From positions 1,156,001-1,220,000 of the forward strand of contig NZ_CP092417.1 of assembly GCF_023716865.1 (NCBI RefSeq): a stretch of DNA of 64,000 bases. Reading direction: 5' to 3'. Position numbers and translations under genes: made by a program. Below the pieces are notes generated by a model, which saw only the letters and a list, made by a program, of their open reading frames with translations, did not search any database and was not told the DNA's origin. This stretch comes from Endozoicomonas sp. SCSIO W0465 (lineage in GTDB: Bacteria; Pseudomonadota; Gammaproteobacteria; Pseudomonadales; Endozoicomonadaceae). Shown in pieces: positions 1 to 9,458 of this stretch (position 1 is the stretch's first letter; each line of letters starts with the position of its first letter).

Positions 1-377
1 GCATCCCGCTGCATCAGATCGGTAATCAGTGATCGGGCATCCTGCTGGTCAAAAATTGAAAACCCGGGTTTATAGCCCAGAATCTGGTATTCACGGCGGA
101 TAATATTCAGGCCAAGGTTATGGAACGTAGAAACCGTTAGCCCTGAAGAGGCTCTGCCTTTTACCAGCTTGCCAACCCGCTCTTTCATTTCCCGGGCGGC
201 TTTGTTGGTAAAGGTAACGGCCACGATGTTTTTGGCGCTGATACCGCACTGTTGAATCAGGTAGGCAATTTTGGTGGTAATAACACTGGTTTTACCACTA
301 CCAGCACCGGCCAGTACCAGCAGTGGGGTATCGATATACTTTACGGCCTCAGCCTGTCGATCATTGAGTCTTTGCAC
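1..377 (-). CDS. rep: ATP-dependent DNA helicase Rep, N-terminal part (cut by window edge)
   Basis: The minus strand encodes the first ~125 residues of a UvrD/Rep-type superfamily 1 helicase. Visible are the Q-motif region (LNDRQAEAV), Walker A (LAGAGSGKT) and motif Ia (AVTFTNKAAREMKERVG), followed by an STFHNLGL stretch typical of Rep. Rep unwinds DNA 3' to 5' and helps replication forks past protein blocks. I chose the GTG at 375-377 because it yields MQRLNDRQ, matching the usual short Rep N-terminus; an in-frame TTG 12 nt upstream is an alternative. The Shine-Dalgarno sequence is weak. UvrD is the main alternative, but the start and the motif spacing look more like Rep. The rest of the gene lies outside the window. 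Confidence 0.85.
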   Translation of the reverse strand, partial: MQRLNDRQAEAVKYIDTPLLVLAGAGSGKTSVITTKIAYLIQQCGISAKNIVAVTFTNKAAREMKERVGKLVKGRASSGLTVSTFHNLGLNIIRREYQILGYKPGFSIFDQQDARSLITDLMQRD

Positions 378-470
378 GCGTTCTGTTTCAGGCAAGTCAT
401 GGGAGAGAAGTGTCCCAGTATACCAAGGTTAGGGGAGAGGGTGATATGACGGGTCTTCAGACAAATGCAT

Positions 471-633
471 AAGTAGCTAACCATATGAAATCATATATTT
501 CTGACTCCTTGTGCCGGCACCCTGCTTCGTTACAACTCCGGTCACATAGCTACGGCTATGCTCCCTCCGTTGTGCCTCGCATAGTACCAGCCCAAGTAGC
601 CAGAAATATTCGATTCCATATGGCCAGCTACTT
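471..633. repeat. 163-bp imperfect palindromic intergenic repeat
   Basis: The two ends, AAGTAGCTAACCATATG and its diverged reverse complement (CATATGGCCAGCTACTT), start a long imperfect inverted repeat that continues inward through ATATTTCTG and a central CATAGCTACGGCTATG stretch. The unit sits between rep and the SDR gene and has no ORF. The last ~22 bp of one arm recur alone at about 48793-48814, so this is a dispersed repeat family and not a local terminator. A MITE or BIME-like element is likely; its mobilising enzyme is unknown. Confidence 0.7.
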
Positions 634-704
634 AAAGGGAATTACGTAAACTCTGCTTCTATTCCGGATTGAAGCAGAGTTTGATGTGGCTGATACGGCC
701 ACAG

Positions 705-1466
705 TTAGAGTTTTAACCCACCATCCAGCTCTAAAACCCGTCCATTGTAATAATCATTTTCAAAAATAAAGCCAACAGTTTGAGCAATCTCTTCCGGTGT
801 ACCCATCCGTCCAACGGGAATGCCAGCAGTTAACCTGGCTTTGGCTTCAGGCTTCATGCTGCCGGTCATTGCTGTTTCAATCACCCCCGGGGCAATGGCT
901 GCACAACGGATGCCGTATTTAGCCAGTTCTTTCGACCAGGTCACCGTCATGGCTGAGACACCGGCTTTGGCAGCGGAGTAGTTACTTTGTCCAAAGTTTC
1001 CTTCACGGGCAATGCTGGCGATATTGACAATAACGCCTTGTGAACCACTGTCGATCATACTGGCGGCGACTTCACGGCCGCAGAGGAATACCCCGGTCAG
1101 GTTAACATTAATCACGGACTGCCATTTGTCGAAGGAGAGTTTGCCAGTCACTTTACCGTCTTTGGCTTTGATCAGCAGACCATCCCTGAGAATACCGGCG
1201 TTGTTTATCAGGCCGTTCAATGGGCCGAGTTCCGCACAGGCTTTCTGAACAGCCGCTTCAACCTGGGCCTCCTCAGCAACGTTCGCTGGCAGTGCTACGG
1301 CACTGACACCTTTTGCACGACAGAGTTCTGCTGCTTGATGAAGTTCGGGCGTATCAAGGTCGATAAGACCCAAATTGGCACCACGCTCTGCAAACCAGTT
1401 GGCCATTGCCAGGCCAAGTCCTCTGGCGGCACCGGTGATCAGGATATTTTTATTTTTGATGTTCAT
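705..1466 (-). CDS. SDR family NAD(P)-dependent oxidoreductase (FabG-like)
   Basis: A 253-residue classical short-chain dehydrogenase. The cofactor motif TGAARGLG is at residues 11-18, NNAG at 88-91, and the catalytic Ser-Tyr-Lys set is S151, Y163 and K167 (YSAAK). Length and motif spacing are normal. The C-terminus ends in a typical G-G-L-x-L tail. It is closest in style to FabG/3-oxoacyl reductases or acetoacetyl-CoA reductases, but substrate cannot be inferred. It stands alone, divergent from hugZ, with a repeat on its downstream side and an IS1595-type remnant upstream. Confidence 0.9.
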   Translation of the reverse strand: MNIKNKNILITGAARGLGLAMANWFAERGANLGLIDLDTPELHQAAELCRAKGVSAVALPANVAEEAQVEAAVQKACAELGPLNGLINNAGILRDGLLIKAKDGKVTGKLSFDKWQSVINVNLTGVFLCGREVAASMIDSGSQGVIVNIASIAREGNFGQSNYSAAKAGVSAMTVTWSKELAKYGIRCAAIAPGVIETAMTGSMKPEAKARLTAGIPVGRMGTPEEIAQTVGFIFENDYYNGRVLELDGGLKL

Positions 1467-1656
1467 AATTGTTCTTATTCTTTGTTGCCAAGGGGTTCGG
1501 TGATTATCCTGAAACGATTTCGAACAAAAGACAACGTTCTTATCGCTTGTTGATAATAAATCTCATTCCCATATAATGCGATCCAACGCGTCATCAGTGG
1601 CTGATTCTTCAACAGCGACTTGATAATAAACGAGGCTCTTTTCCAATTCCAGACTG

Positions 1657-2602
1657 CTATGTAACCAGCAAGTTGACTAAGGGCTGAAGAAGACTTTTGC
1701 CTCTTCGGCCAATATTATGCAAAAACTCAAAAAAGCCAAGGTAAAGGGGTAAAGCCTCTTGGGATATTCCCCTGTGAGGCCTTAGCCACGAGCGTAGAAG
1801 TGACCAAAACCCCTCCATAGTATTAACATGCACCTCGTAAATACCGTCTTTGTCATCATCACGAGCATACTCACCTTTGCCGTGACAGACCGTTTTATGT
1901 CTGAAGCCCCAGCTTTCAAGGTCATCATAGATGTTGTATTCATCGGTATAAATCTGGCTCTGTGGGGCTACGTGTTTCTTGATAAATGGTTCGATTGTCG
2001 CCTTCTTAACGTTCGACAGCATGTTGATAATGACCTGACCTCCCCTTTGAATCATTCCCAATACCGGCGGTTTGTCTTTTTCAAGAGTCCCACGGCCCGG
2101 AGCGCCTTTAAGCCTTCTTTTTCTCGGTGGACGATCCAGATTTTTTTAATGCTTCAGGGTGTCCCTTGTGACCAGCTACAATGTAGACCTCGTCGAATTC
2201 AACTTCGCCATCAAGAATCACTTCAGGCTTTCGGTCAACAACACCATTTCGTAAGACTGTGGTCATATGGTGTGCATCACTGACACACAGATCAAGTTCC
2301 TGAGCTATCTGGCTGTTGGAGACGTTCAGCCCCATTAAATAGAGACAGGCAATCCAGACTTTGAGTGGTCGGTGGTGTCCTGCGAAAACCGTATTTGTCA
2401 GGTCATCGAAGTAGCGCTTACAGGACTTACAGTAATAGTGCTGGCACTCTACCTGCACATTGTCGTGTCCATTCTTTTTGACATTCTCAGAATCACAGTG
2501 CGGACAGAGAACAGTGCCATCTGGCCAGCGGTTCTCACGGATCATCTCAAAGCAGGTGTCATTACTGATGATATCTGAGATTCGGCCTATATTCATGGTC
2601 AA
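1657..2602 (-). pseudogene. IS1595-family transposase, frameshifted
   Basis: Two minus-strand reading frames together make one transposase. The N-terminal part (2602-2108) has a zinc-ribbon (CPHCDSEN ... CKSC) and the start of the DDE region (EFDEVY); the C-terminal part (2061-1657) has the rest (IYTDEYNIYDDL, HVNTMEGFWSLLR). They are separated by one extra base near 2134: removing it restores SGRPPRKRRLKGAPGRGTL and continues into the second frame. The element therefore looks inactive. I could not find convincing terminal inverted repeats, so IS ends are not called. It belongs to a different subgroup from the element at 55.8 kb. Confidence 0.85.
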
Positions 2603-2703
2603 TGCTGGCGATGGCTAATTATATCCACCAAGGATAGTTCAGCAGTTCGGAATTCGAAAAGAGCCATAAACGATAATGAATAAACACCCGGAGGAGTCTG
2701 GTT

Positions 2704-3417
2704 ATGATGGATACCAGGGAAGAGGCAGCGTGTGAAGCGAGAAAACTGCTGCTTGAGGAATACCACGGCATTTTATCTACGCACTCCAGGGATGTTCCGG
2801 GTTACCCCTTTGGTTCCGTTATGCCTTACTGTCTGGATGCCAATGGTTGTCCAGTTATTCAGATCAGCACCATTGCCCAGCACACCAAAAATATCGAAGA
2901 AAACCCAAGGGTTTCTCTGATCGTCAGTGACACGGACACCGACGACGTACACACCGCAGGACGCCTGACCTGGATGGGGGACGCTGAAAAAATCAAGAAC
3001 CCGGAAGAAGTCGCCGGGCACTACTTCAACTATTTCCCTCAGGCCAGAAACTACAACAATACCCATAACTTTGACTTCTACCGTATCAAGCTGGTGAAGG
3101 CGCGTTTTATCGGTGGTTTTGGTAAGATTTTCTGGGTGAAAAATGAGCTGCTCTGCAAAGAGAACCCATTCTTTGGCGAAGCGGGCAAGGGCATGATTGA
3201 TCATATGAATGAAGATCATGCAGATGCCATGGTGAAGTATTGTCTGGCAGCCAACGTTGTGATTCCTGAAGGGGTTAGTCCAAAAATGGCAGGCGTAGAC
3301 TCAGAGGGTATACATATCCTGCTGGGTAGAAAAGTTGTCCGTATCCCATTTCCAGAGAATGCTAAAAGTGCCATGGAAGTTCGTCAGCAGCTGGTTGCCA
3401 TGGCCAAAGCGGCTTAA
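2704..3417 (+). CDS. hugZ: HugZ-family haem-utilisation protein (pyridoxamine-oxidase-like fold + DUF2470)
   Basis: A 237-residue protein with an N-terminal split-barrel FMN-binding-like domain (residues ~10-150) and a C-terminal DUF2470-type domain carrying the conserved MIDHMNEDHADAM stretch. HugZ proteins bind and degrade haem in the cytoplasm. A strong GGAGG lies at 2691-2695, in range of the ATG at 2704 or the adjacent ATG at 2707. The gene stands alone, followed by fxsA after 68 bp. No clear Fur box was seen upstream. A second haem-type protein (hutZ-like) occurs at 24.1 kb. Confidence 0.85.
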   Translation: MMDTREEAACEARKLLLEEYHGILSTHSRDVPGYPFGSVMPYCLDANGCPVIQISTIAQHTKNIEENPRVSLIVSDTDTDDVHTAGRLTWMGDAEKIKNPEEVAGHYFNYFPQARNYNNTHNFDFYRIKLVKARFIGGFGKIFWVKNELLCKENPFFGEAGKGMIDHMNEDHADAMVKYCLAANVVIPEGVSPKMAGVDSEGIHILLGRKVVRIPFPENAKSAMEVRQQLVAMAKAA

Positions 3418-3485
3418 TATCACTCTGAACTGACAACTCTTGAAAAAAAACGACACCGCCTTTATATAGGAGGCTCCAATGATTA

Positions 3486-3980
3486 ATGGGGCCTCTTATG
3501 CGCTTCCTCTTTCTACTATTTATTCTATTGCCCATTCTGGAAATGGTGGTGCTGATCAAAGTGGGCAGTATCATCGGAGCCTGGAATGCAGTTGCCCTGG
3601 TTATTCTGTCGATATTTATTGGCATTGAAGTGATTCGCCGTCAGGGCTTCAGAACAATGTTAAGTGCCCGCCAGAAAATGGCTGCCGGCGAAACACCGGC
3701 CATGGAAATGCTTGAGCATTTGGCCCTTGGCCTGGGTGGCTTGTTAATGCTGATTCCGGGCTTTATCACCGACTTTATGGGGATCTTCCTGTTGATCCCG
3801 CCGGTTCGCAGGTTATTAATTCGGCGATGGCTGGCAACCTGTGGTGTTCGTGTTGAGTCCGCTAACATTTATGAGGCTGAGTATCGCAGGGAAGCCGATG
3901 ATCGGAAGCGCTCTCAGATCCGCCAGACTCTGGATGGTGAGTTTACCAGGGAACAAGATGATCACTCATCGCACCGGTGA
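3486..3980 (+). CDS. fxsA: FxsA family membrane protein
   Basis: A small inner-membrane protein with hydrophobic segments at about residues 5-25, 27-47 and 78-100, the FxsA core (LEMVVLIKVG, GIEVIRRQG, LMLIPGFITDFMG) and a charged soluble tail. In E. coli FxsA overproduction relieves F-plasmid exclusion of phage T7; its cellular role is unclear. AGGAGG is at 3468-3473. Two in-frame starts exist, 3486 and 3498; the second gives MRFLFLLF, which is the more typical N-terminus. An out-of-frame ATG at 3479 is closer to the SD but opens only a short peptide. Confidence 0.85.
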   Translation: MGPLMRFLFLLFILLPILEMVVLIKVGSIIGAWNAVALVILSIFIGIEVIRRQGFRTMLSARQKMAAGETPAMEMLEHLALGLGGLLMLIPGFITDFMGIFLLIPPVRRLLIRRWLATCGVRVESANIYEAEYRREADDRKRSQIRQTLDGEFTREQDDHSSHR

Positions 3981-4077
3981 TGGAGGTCATCATTGAAGCG
4001 GAGCCCATTATTGGCTAGTCCGGGCACAAAACAGGGGGCTTTTGGCCGAACGACATCAAAACGGCAACAAAAAGATT

Positions 4078-5685
4078 GGGTGAAAGTCTCATATTGATCA
4101 CACCCACAGGCCTTGAGCTACAGCAAACAGACGTAACACCAAATTTTTCAAACTGAATGGAGAGCAGCCAAACACAGCTATGATTCTAACAGCAAACAAA
4201 GAGTCAACGGTGAGAGGCCGCTCCGATGGAAGTATGTCAGCCACTAACCAAAGTCGCCAATGATTCCTGTCCTGCTATTGACCAACTGCAGCAAAAACTG
4301 ACCCTACTTCGTCAGTCCAATAATCCAATCCAGCATTTTGAGGATCATGAAAACGAGATTCACTCCCTCTTTATTCAGGCGGAGCGAGAAATACTGGCAG
4401 AAGAACTGCAAAAATTAGACATCAATAAAGCTTCTATCGAAGTGAATGGGGTCGTGTATCACCAGGCATTACGCAGCTATCAAACCTACCAGTCAGCAGC
4501 AGGACCTGTCCGGGTATTGCGCAGCCTCTACCGCAATGCAGGGGATAAGTGCATTGTCCCTTTAGAGCTCAAGGCTGGCGTTGTAGAAGGCTACTGGTTA
4601 CCAAAGGCTGCGAAGCAAGCAGCATGGATGGTTGCCCAGTTGCCGCCCGCGGACGTAAAAAGCTTACTCGATCTAATGGGGAATATGTCACCCTCAACCA
4701 GCTCTCTGGCACGTCTTCCCAAAAAACTCAACGAACAATGGGAGCAGCACCTTGACCCTTTCGAGACCCTTCTCGCGGAGAATCTCACAGTACCGCCTGA
4801 CGCGGTGACGGTAGCTGCTTCCCTTGACGGTGTGATGCTACCAATGAAAGACGGCAAGCGTCAGGAGAAACGTGAAAAGAGTGTTGCTGAAGGCAAACGT
4901 ACCCGAGGGCCAGCAGGTTGTCAGGAGGCCAGTTGTGGAACACTGTCGTTTTACGATGACCAGGGAGATCGCCTCTCTACGATCAGGATGGGACGAATGC
5001 CTGAAAGCAAGAAAGCGACATTGAAAAAATCCCTTTCAAACCTTCTGGATAAGGTGCTTCAGCAAAAGCCAAATCTGACTCTGGTCAAAGTGGCAGATGG
5101 AGCCCGGGACAATTGGACATACTTCACCAAAGAGCTACCGGAGGGAGAAGAAATTGTTGATTATTACCATGCGGCAGAACACCTGAAGAAGGCATTTGAC
5201 CTGGCTTACGGTGAAAATAGCGCGAAGTCCAAAGAGAAATTCAGCACCTACCGACATATCCTGAAGGAGGAGCCGGGTGGGGTTGAAAAAATAATCAAGG
5301 CACTGGCTTACCAGCATAGCAAGCATCCCCGCCGATCGAAATTAAAGACAGAGTTAAAGTACTTCAGAAAAAACCGGTTACGGATGAATTATGCAGAACA
5401 CCTGTCGCGCAACCTGCCCATAGGCTCAGGGGTCATTGAGGCGTCCTGTAAAACGCTGGTTACACAGCGAATGAAGTGTTCGGGAATGCGTTGGCGGTGT
5501 CCCGGGGGGCAAGGCATTCTGACACTCAGGTCACTAATTCAAAGTGGTTGGTTCGACTGTGGCTGGATGCTGCTGTCGGTAACGTACCGGGCCAAGGTAA
5601 ATATGGTCAGTGATAATGTGATTCCATTTTCATCAGGGAAGGGTAATATTGAACGTTAGTACTCATCAATATGAGACTTTCACCC
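4078..5685. mobile_element. Complete ISKra4-family insertion sequence
   Basis: Perfect 21-bp terminal inverted repeats bound the element: GGGTGAAAGTCTCATATTGA at 4078 on, and its complement ending at 5685. It is flanked by an 8-bp target duplication AAAAGATT (4070-4077 and 5686-5693), which shows a simple transposition. It carries one transposase gene and lies in the fxsA-downstream intergenic region without breaking a gene. Confidence 0.93.
4226..5659 (+). CDS. ISKra4-family transposase
   Basis: A 477-residue DDE-type transposase. Recognisable blocks are ASLDGVMLPM (first acidic position), VKVADGARDNW, YYHAAEHLKKA and the C-terminal IGSGVIEASCKTLVTQRMK and GGQGILTLRSL signatures shared by ISKra4 transposases. 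The frame is intact and almost fills the element, so it may be active. The start at 4226 follows GAGAGGCCGCTCCG; no stronger SD-linked ATG was seen. Confidence 0.9.
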   Translation: MEVCQPLTKVANDSCPAIDQLQQKLTLLRQSNNPIQHFEDHENEIHSLFIQAEREILAEELQKLDINKASIEVNGVVYHQALRSYQTYQSAAGPVRVLRSLYRNAGDKCIVPLELKAGVVEGYWLPKAAKQAAWMVAQLPPADVKSLLDLMGNMSPSTSSLARLPKKLNEQWEQHLDPFETLLAENLTVPPDAVTVAASLDGVMLPMKDGKRQEKREKSVAEGKRTRGPAGCQEASCGTLSFYDDQGDRLSTIRMGRMPESKKATLKKSLSNLLDKVLQQKPNLTLVKVADGARDNWTYFTKELPEGEEIVDYYHAAEHLKKAFDLAYGENSAKSKEKFSTYRHILKEEPGGVEKIIKALAYQHSKHPRRSKLKTELKYFRKNRLRMNYAEHLSRNLPIGSGVIEASCKTLVTQRMKCSGMRWRCPGGQGILTLRSLIQSGWFDCGWMLLSVTYRAKVNMVSDNVIPFSSGKGNIER

Positions 5686-5762
5686 AAAAGATTAACAGGG
5701 CGCCAGGCCAATTGATTTGCAGTCTGGAGGTAATCAACAGTGATCGCAGGTTGTCAGCGATT

Positions 5763-7236
5763 TTAAATGTCATCCGCTGAATCCATGTCCTCAACGGAAA
5801 CCAAAATACTCATTCGCTTTAATGAATGCAGGGTCTCCAGATTCGACATCAGCTCATCAGTCTGGGCACAAATAGTTTGTGCCTCTGTTTTCCAATCAGT
5901 GATTTTGTCGTGCAATGCTTTTTCCCTCCATTGGTCGTGATTCCCCATGTCCATTAATAAGCCACCGAGCGACACCATGCTGAGAGAGTGCATGTAGATC
6001 ATCGGAAAATAAGCGGTTTTTCTGGGCAGGATTTCTTGCTGCACCGCTTTTTTAAGCCATTCGACCTCCTTGTGAATCAACTGCTTCCTGTTTTCTTCCT
6101 GCTTTTTTTTCCAGTCTTCGATAGGCTCAGAACTTTCAAGCCGGATCAGTTCATCACAAACGATGGCTTGCCTGACCAGATTCGAACAATCGGTCATGTA
6201 TTGTTCAGAGAATGCCAATTGACTGATTGCTTTATCAATGGCAACAAAGAGGTTTGGGTATTCCTCTTGCTGGTATTTTCCCAGCTCCCCGATAACCGAT
6301 TGACAAAACCTGATCGCCTTTTGGTAAGGGGCCATAAAAAACTCCGCTTCCCATAACGATTTGGCCAACTGCTCAGGTTCAATGCTTGTTGGCTGGCTAA
6401 CGTCAGTAGCCCGGTCGATAATTGCCTGATACTTCGTTTCGAAAAGCTCAGTCCCCTGCAGCATGGGCAGTTTGGTATTAGCAGGCCTGATGAGCATCAG
6501 GTGATTTTTGTTCGTCGGTGAATAAACGGAAGAGACACAAGCTGCCTGCGCAACCTGATCAATTTCGATGATGGGCCACCGCAATAAATCATTATTGATT
6601 AAATGTTTGTATTCAGGAAGTCGGCCATTTGAGGTTGCCAGGTCCAAAGAGTCATAGGCCATATATACACCATTTTTCGAACACATGCTGATATTGAACA
6701 GAGAATGGTCTGCGAAACCACATAAGGAACCATCAGGCAGACGAAAGAACCCGAGTCTTGCCAATTCGGCTATGCGCTCATCACATAATTCAGGATGCAT
6801 ACGCGTATTGGAATGATAAAATGATTGACGCCGGTTCTGTTCACCAACCTCTACGAGCGTTTGATATTCAGTGTCACTGGCCACGACAGCCACATGTCTG
6901 TTTGCCAGCGATTTCAGGGGGATGGGCTCGCAGCGGCTAAAAATCTCAGCGGGCATAAATCGTAATTCCGGATTTAAATACACCATGTCTGTGTCTAACA
7001 TCCTGATCGTGTATTCAAAATCGACATCCTCACGCAAGCTCGCTCCGTCGGTAAAAACTCTGGAAAAAATCGGATTGGCAAAGCAGGCTCTTTTTTCTGG
7101 CACCGGAATCATTCTGATATGACGAATGTGGGCATGATATTCCTGCCCAAACCCACTACCAGCGGTAAAACTTTCAGGAGGACTGATGTAAGGAACACCA
7201 AAAGTGGTGTTATTGGCAAACAGGCTGATATTCATT
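5763..7236 (-). CDS. Large protein of unknown function
   Basis: I do not recognise this 490-residue protein. It has no obvious signal peptide or membrane segment. The N-terminal half is mixed alpha/beta-like with many aromatic residues; the last third (about 330-490) is helical and rich in Gln, Glu and Lys (EDWKKKQEENRKQLIHKEVE), possibly a coiled coil. I chose the ATG at 7234-7236 (MNISLFANN), which has GGTGA five bases upstream; a GTG at 7284-7286 would add 17 residues. It stands alone between an ISKra4 element and an IS66 element. A lineage-specific, possibly host-interaction protein is conceivable but unproven. Confidence 0.6.
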
Positions 7237-7565
7237 TTTATCACCATTAAAAAAATATTTGTATGAAGGCCTGACAATAATTTCACAACTTGGACTGCTT
7301 ACTTACTCCAGCCCTTTGGACACTGGCTACCATTAAATAGTTTCCAAATTCCCATGACCGGCATAGCCGGTCATGGGAATGGGGCATCTGATTTTTTGGC
7401 CATCCGGCACCAAGACAATTCCACATTTTGAGCCGGCCCGATTCCTCTAGCGGTCTGACTTCATAGCCCTCACGGGGCAATCCATTGAGTTCCTTGCTCA
7501 GGAGCTTTCACGGCAAAAAGCAGGTTGTGACTGATGGTCGGGAAGAGTGCCCGGAATGATTTTTT
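7237..7565. other. Intergenic region without a convincing gene
   Basis: About 330 bp between the unknown protein and IS66 copy 1. It includes a perfect stem-loop near 7352-7379 (CCCATGACCGG...CCGGTCATGGG) that could terminate or separate transcription. No conserved ORF was seen. Confidence 0.5.
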
Positions 7566-7645
7566 GTAACTATTCAGCACTGAGCAAAGGCATATTACAG
7601 TAATTCCGAACAGCTCTATGAAGTGATTGATATATGTCCATTCCC

Positions 7646-7901
7646 GGCTATGTTCCCTTTAGTGGTTGGCGTTGTTTTTTTCTTCATACCTTGGAGTAAT
7701 AAGTACTTAGATTTATTATAGGTACTTGAGAAAAACCAACAGAGCATAGGGCTTGGGAAGAGCAGTGAAAGACCTTGCTCAGTGGATTTCTTAGCTGGCA
7801 ATGGCTGATATTTAATTTTAATAGCGTTTCAGTATTTCTGTTTAATACCTGAATATCTACAGCTATTAAAACTACCACCAACCATTAAAGGGAACTTAGC
7901 C
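7646..7901. mobile_element. 256-bp MITE inserted in IS66 copy 1, IS1595-related ends
   Basis: The element starts GGCTATGTTCCCTTTAGTGG and ends with the complement of GGCTAAGTTCCCTTTAATGG. It interrupts the IS66 end, and the target TCCATTCCC is present on both sides (7637-7645, 7902-7910) but only once in intact copy 3. It has no ORF of its own. Its termini nearly match those of the autonomous IS1595-type element at 55789-56897 (GGCTAAGTTACCGTTAATGG), so that transposase probably mobilised it. Confidence 0.88.
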
Positions 7902-9349
7902 TCCATTCCCTGTTTTCTGGCAGACGACAAATAGCTGCGAATCCGTGCAAACATAGAACCACCGTCTGCACTCCTGAAGCAGCCTGAGATTTTCTGCTTT
8001 AACTTGGCCATTCGAACATCCCGCTCACTGCCATTGTTATCGAAGGGAATGGTAAAATCTGACATGAAGCGCAGTGTCTCAGCCTTGAACTCAGTGAGTC
8101 GTTTGAAGAGATTGTAAGCTTTAGTATTCTTGACTTTCTTGCGCTTAAGCTCCTCTCGTTGCTTCTCCATATAGACGACTTCTTTCATTAGAGCCCGCTG
8201 AAGCAACCGGTCATAAATCTTCTCGATTCGTTCACAGACAACACTTGGCATCTGTAGCATACCTATGGTCTTAAAGCCCTTGCAGTAATGCCAGGAAAGC
8301 CTCAGTAGCTTCATCAATCGCAACGCCAGTTGATTGCTGTCCCTATCAACAACACCCAAAAGCTCCCTCAGGTGATGGGCATTGCAAAGTACGTGAGTTG
8401 CCGCATATGCAAAATAGGATTTCCAATGATCATGAACCAGAACGCCTGCAAATGTTAGCAGTATGCCCATCGTGTCCATGGCCTCACGACCTCGCTTTTC
8501 AGACAAGTAGTAGAGCGTCCATTGTTCATCCCGCATAACGTGTAGCCAGTGCAAAGAGCCCTCGGCCCGCATACCCGTTTCATCGGCTCCGGCAACAGAC
8601 GATTCCCGCAAGGCGTCACGAATAACCTCTTCAGTAGAAGCCAGATTTTCATAGGTTCTGGCCACAAAATTGGCGACAGTGCCTGCACTTACACTCATTT
8701 TATAGAGAGTATTAAAATACTCTGACACGCGCTTAAAAGGCAGGAAATGGTATTGGTTAAGATAGACGGCCATAGCCTGTGTGGCTGAGCCATATTGTGC
8801 GGCAGCGGTAACACCTTCCGGGAATTCAGCCTGATTCCGACAACCACAAGTGCAGATTTTTACTTCAGCTCTATGGGCCGTTACTTCAAATTCACCCGGT
8901 CTCCCTGGTTCAAACACCTGTCGTTCAATATATTTGACCGGCTCACTATCAAGAAGAGACGCCTGACATTTATTGCATTCTTTAACCGGAAGGTACTCAA
9001 TATAGTCAGGGATATCGACCTGTTTAAGACAAGTGCCCTGATGCCCTTTCTTTCCACCGGCTTTATTACCAGAAGACTGTCTCAGACTTTTAGGATTGGG
9101 TTTTTCATCCGATGGATCGGTACCTTTATCTGCGGAAAGGTCGTCAGAATGATCTGGAGAATTACTGTTTTTACAAGGTTTTTGATAACCATCAGACGAT
9201 GGCGGCTTGCTGCTGTTTTGACTGTTCTTGCCAACCTTTTCTTCCAATTCTCGACATCGCTCTTCCAGACAGGCAACTCTCATCCGCAGCTCTGCATTCT
9301 CTTTCAAGAGAATCTCAGCCGACATAGTTGCGGGTAGTTCTGGAATCAT
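7829..9349 (-). CDS. IS66-family transposase, copy 1, C-terminus altered by MITE
   Basis: A 506-residue IS66 TnpC-like transposase. It has an N-terminal coiled coil/leucine-zipper region (residues ~8-40), a zinc-binding Cys cluster (ECNKCQ ... ICTCGC, ~130-180), the DDE domain (ADETGMR, VHDHWKSYF, CNAHHLREL) and the late NNGSERDVRM motif. The last native ~21 residues (starting DIYQSLHRA) are replaced by ~24 residues (starting EAKFPLM) read from the inserted MITE. The catalytic region is intact. No tnpA/tnpB partner genes are present in the element. Confidence 0.9.
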   Translation of the reverse strand: MIPELPATMSAEILLKENAELRMRVACLEERCRELEEKVGKNSQNSSKPPSSDGYQKPCKNSNSPDHSDDLSADKGTDPSDEKPNPKSLRQSSGNKAGGKKGHQGTCLKQVDIPDYIEYLPVKECNKCQASLLDSEPVKYIERQVFEPGRPGEFEVTAHRAEVKICTCGCRNQAEFPEGVTAAAQYGSATQAMAVYLNQYHFLPFKRVSEYFNTLYKMSVSAGTVANFVARTYENLASTEEVIRDALRESSVAGADETGMRAEGSLHWLHVMRDEQWTLYYLSEKRGREAMDTMGILLTFAGVLVHDHWKSYFAYAATHVLCNAHHLRELLGVVDRDSNQLALRLMKLLRLSWHYCKGFKTIGMLQMPSVVCERIEKIYDRLLQRALMKEVVYMEKQREELKRKKVKNTKAYNLFKRLTEFKAETLRFMSDFTIPFDNNGSERDVRMAKLKQKISGCFRSADGGSMFARIRSYLSSARKQGMEAKFPLMVGGSFNSCRYSGIKQKY

Positions 9350-9458
9350 GCTGGCGAATATTGTGGAAAAATGGTGCTTAAGAGGATGGTATAAAAATCA
9401 GAAAATTCCAGATTTATGTGGGGGTGCTGAACAGTTACGATTTTTTTTATAGCTGCCT

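Larger units (their letters stand above)
7566..9438. mobile_element. IS66-type element, copy 1 (carries an inserted MITE)
   Basis: Ends are GTAACTATTCAGCAC (left) and the complement of GTAACTGTTCAGCACCCCC (right), flanked by the 8-bp duplication GATTTTTT (7558-7565 and 9439-9446). Without the 256-bp MITE and its 9-bp duplication the length is 1608 bp, equal to copy 3 at 41093-42700. The transposase reads toward the left. The right end is 20 bp upstream of the groESL sigma32-like -35 box. Confidence 0.93.

Noticed and set aside
1549..1571. Possible Fur box upstream of the SDR gene (GATAATAAATCTCATTCCC)
   Set aside because: The left half fits, but the right half of the palindrome does not.
1560..2625. 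Terminal inverted repeats for the frameshifted IS1595-type element
   Set aside because: The right side (around TGGCTAATTATATCCACC) has no convincing partner on the left; ends left uncalled.
7616..7881. Small minus-strand ORFs in the MITE
   Set aside because: They lie within a non-autonomous element with inverted ends and have no coding features.
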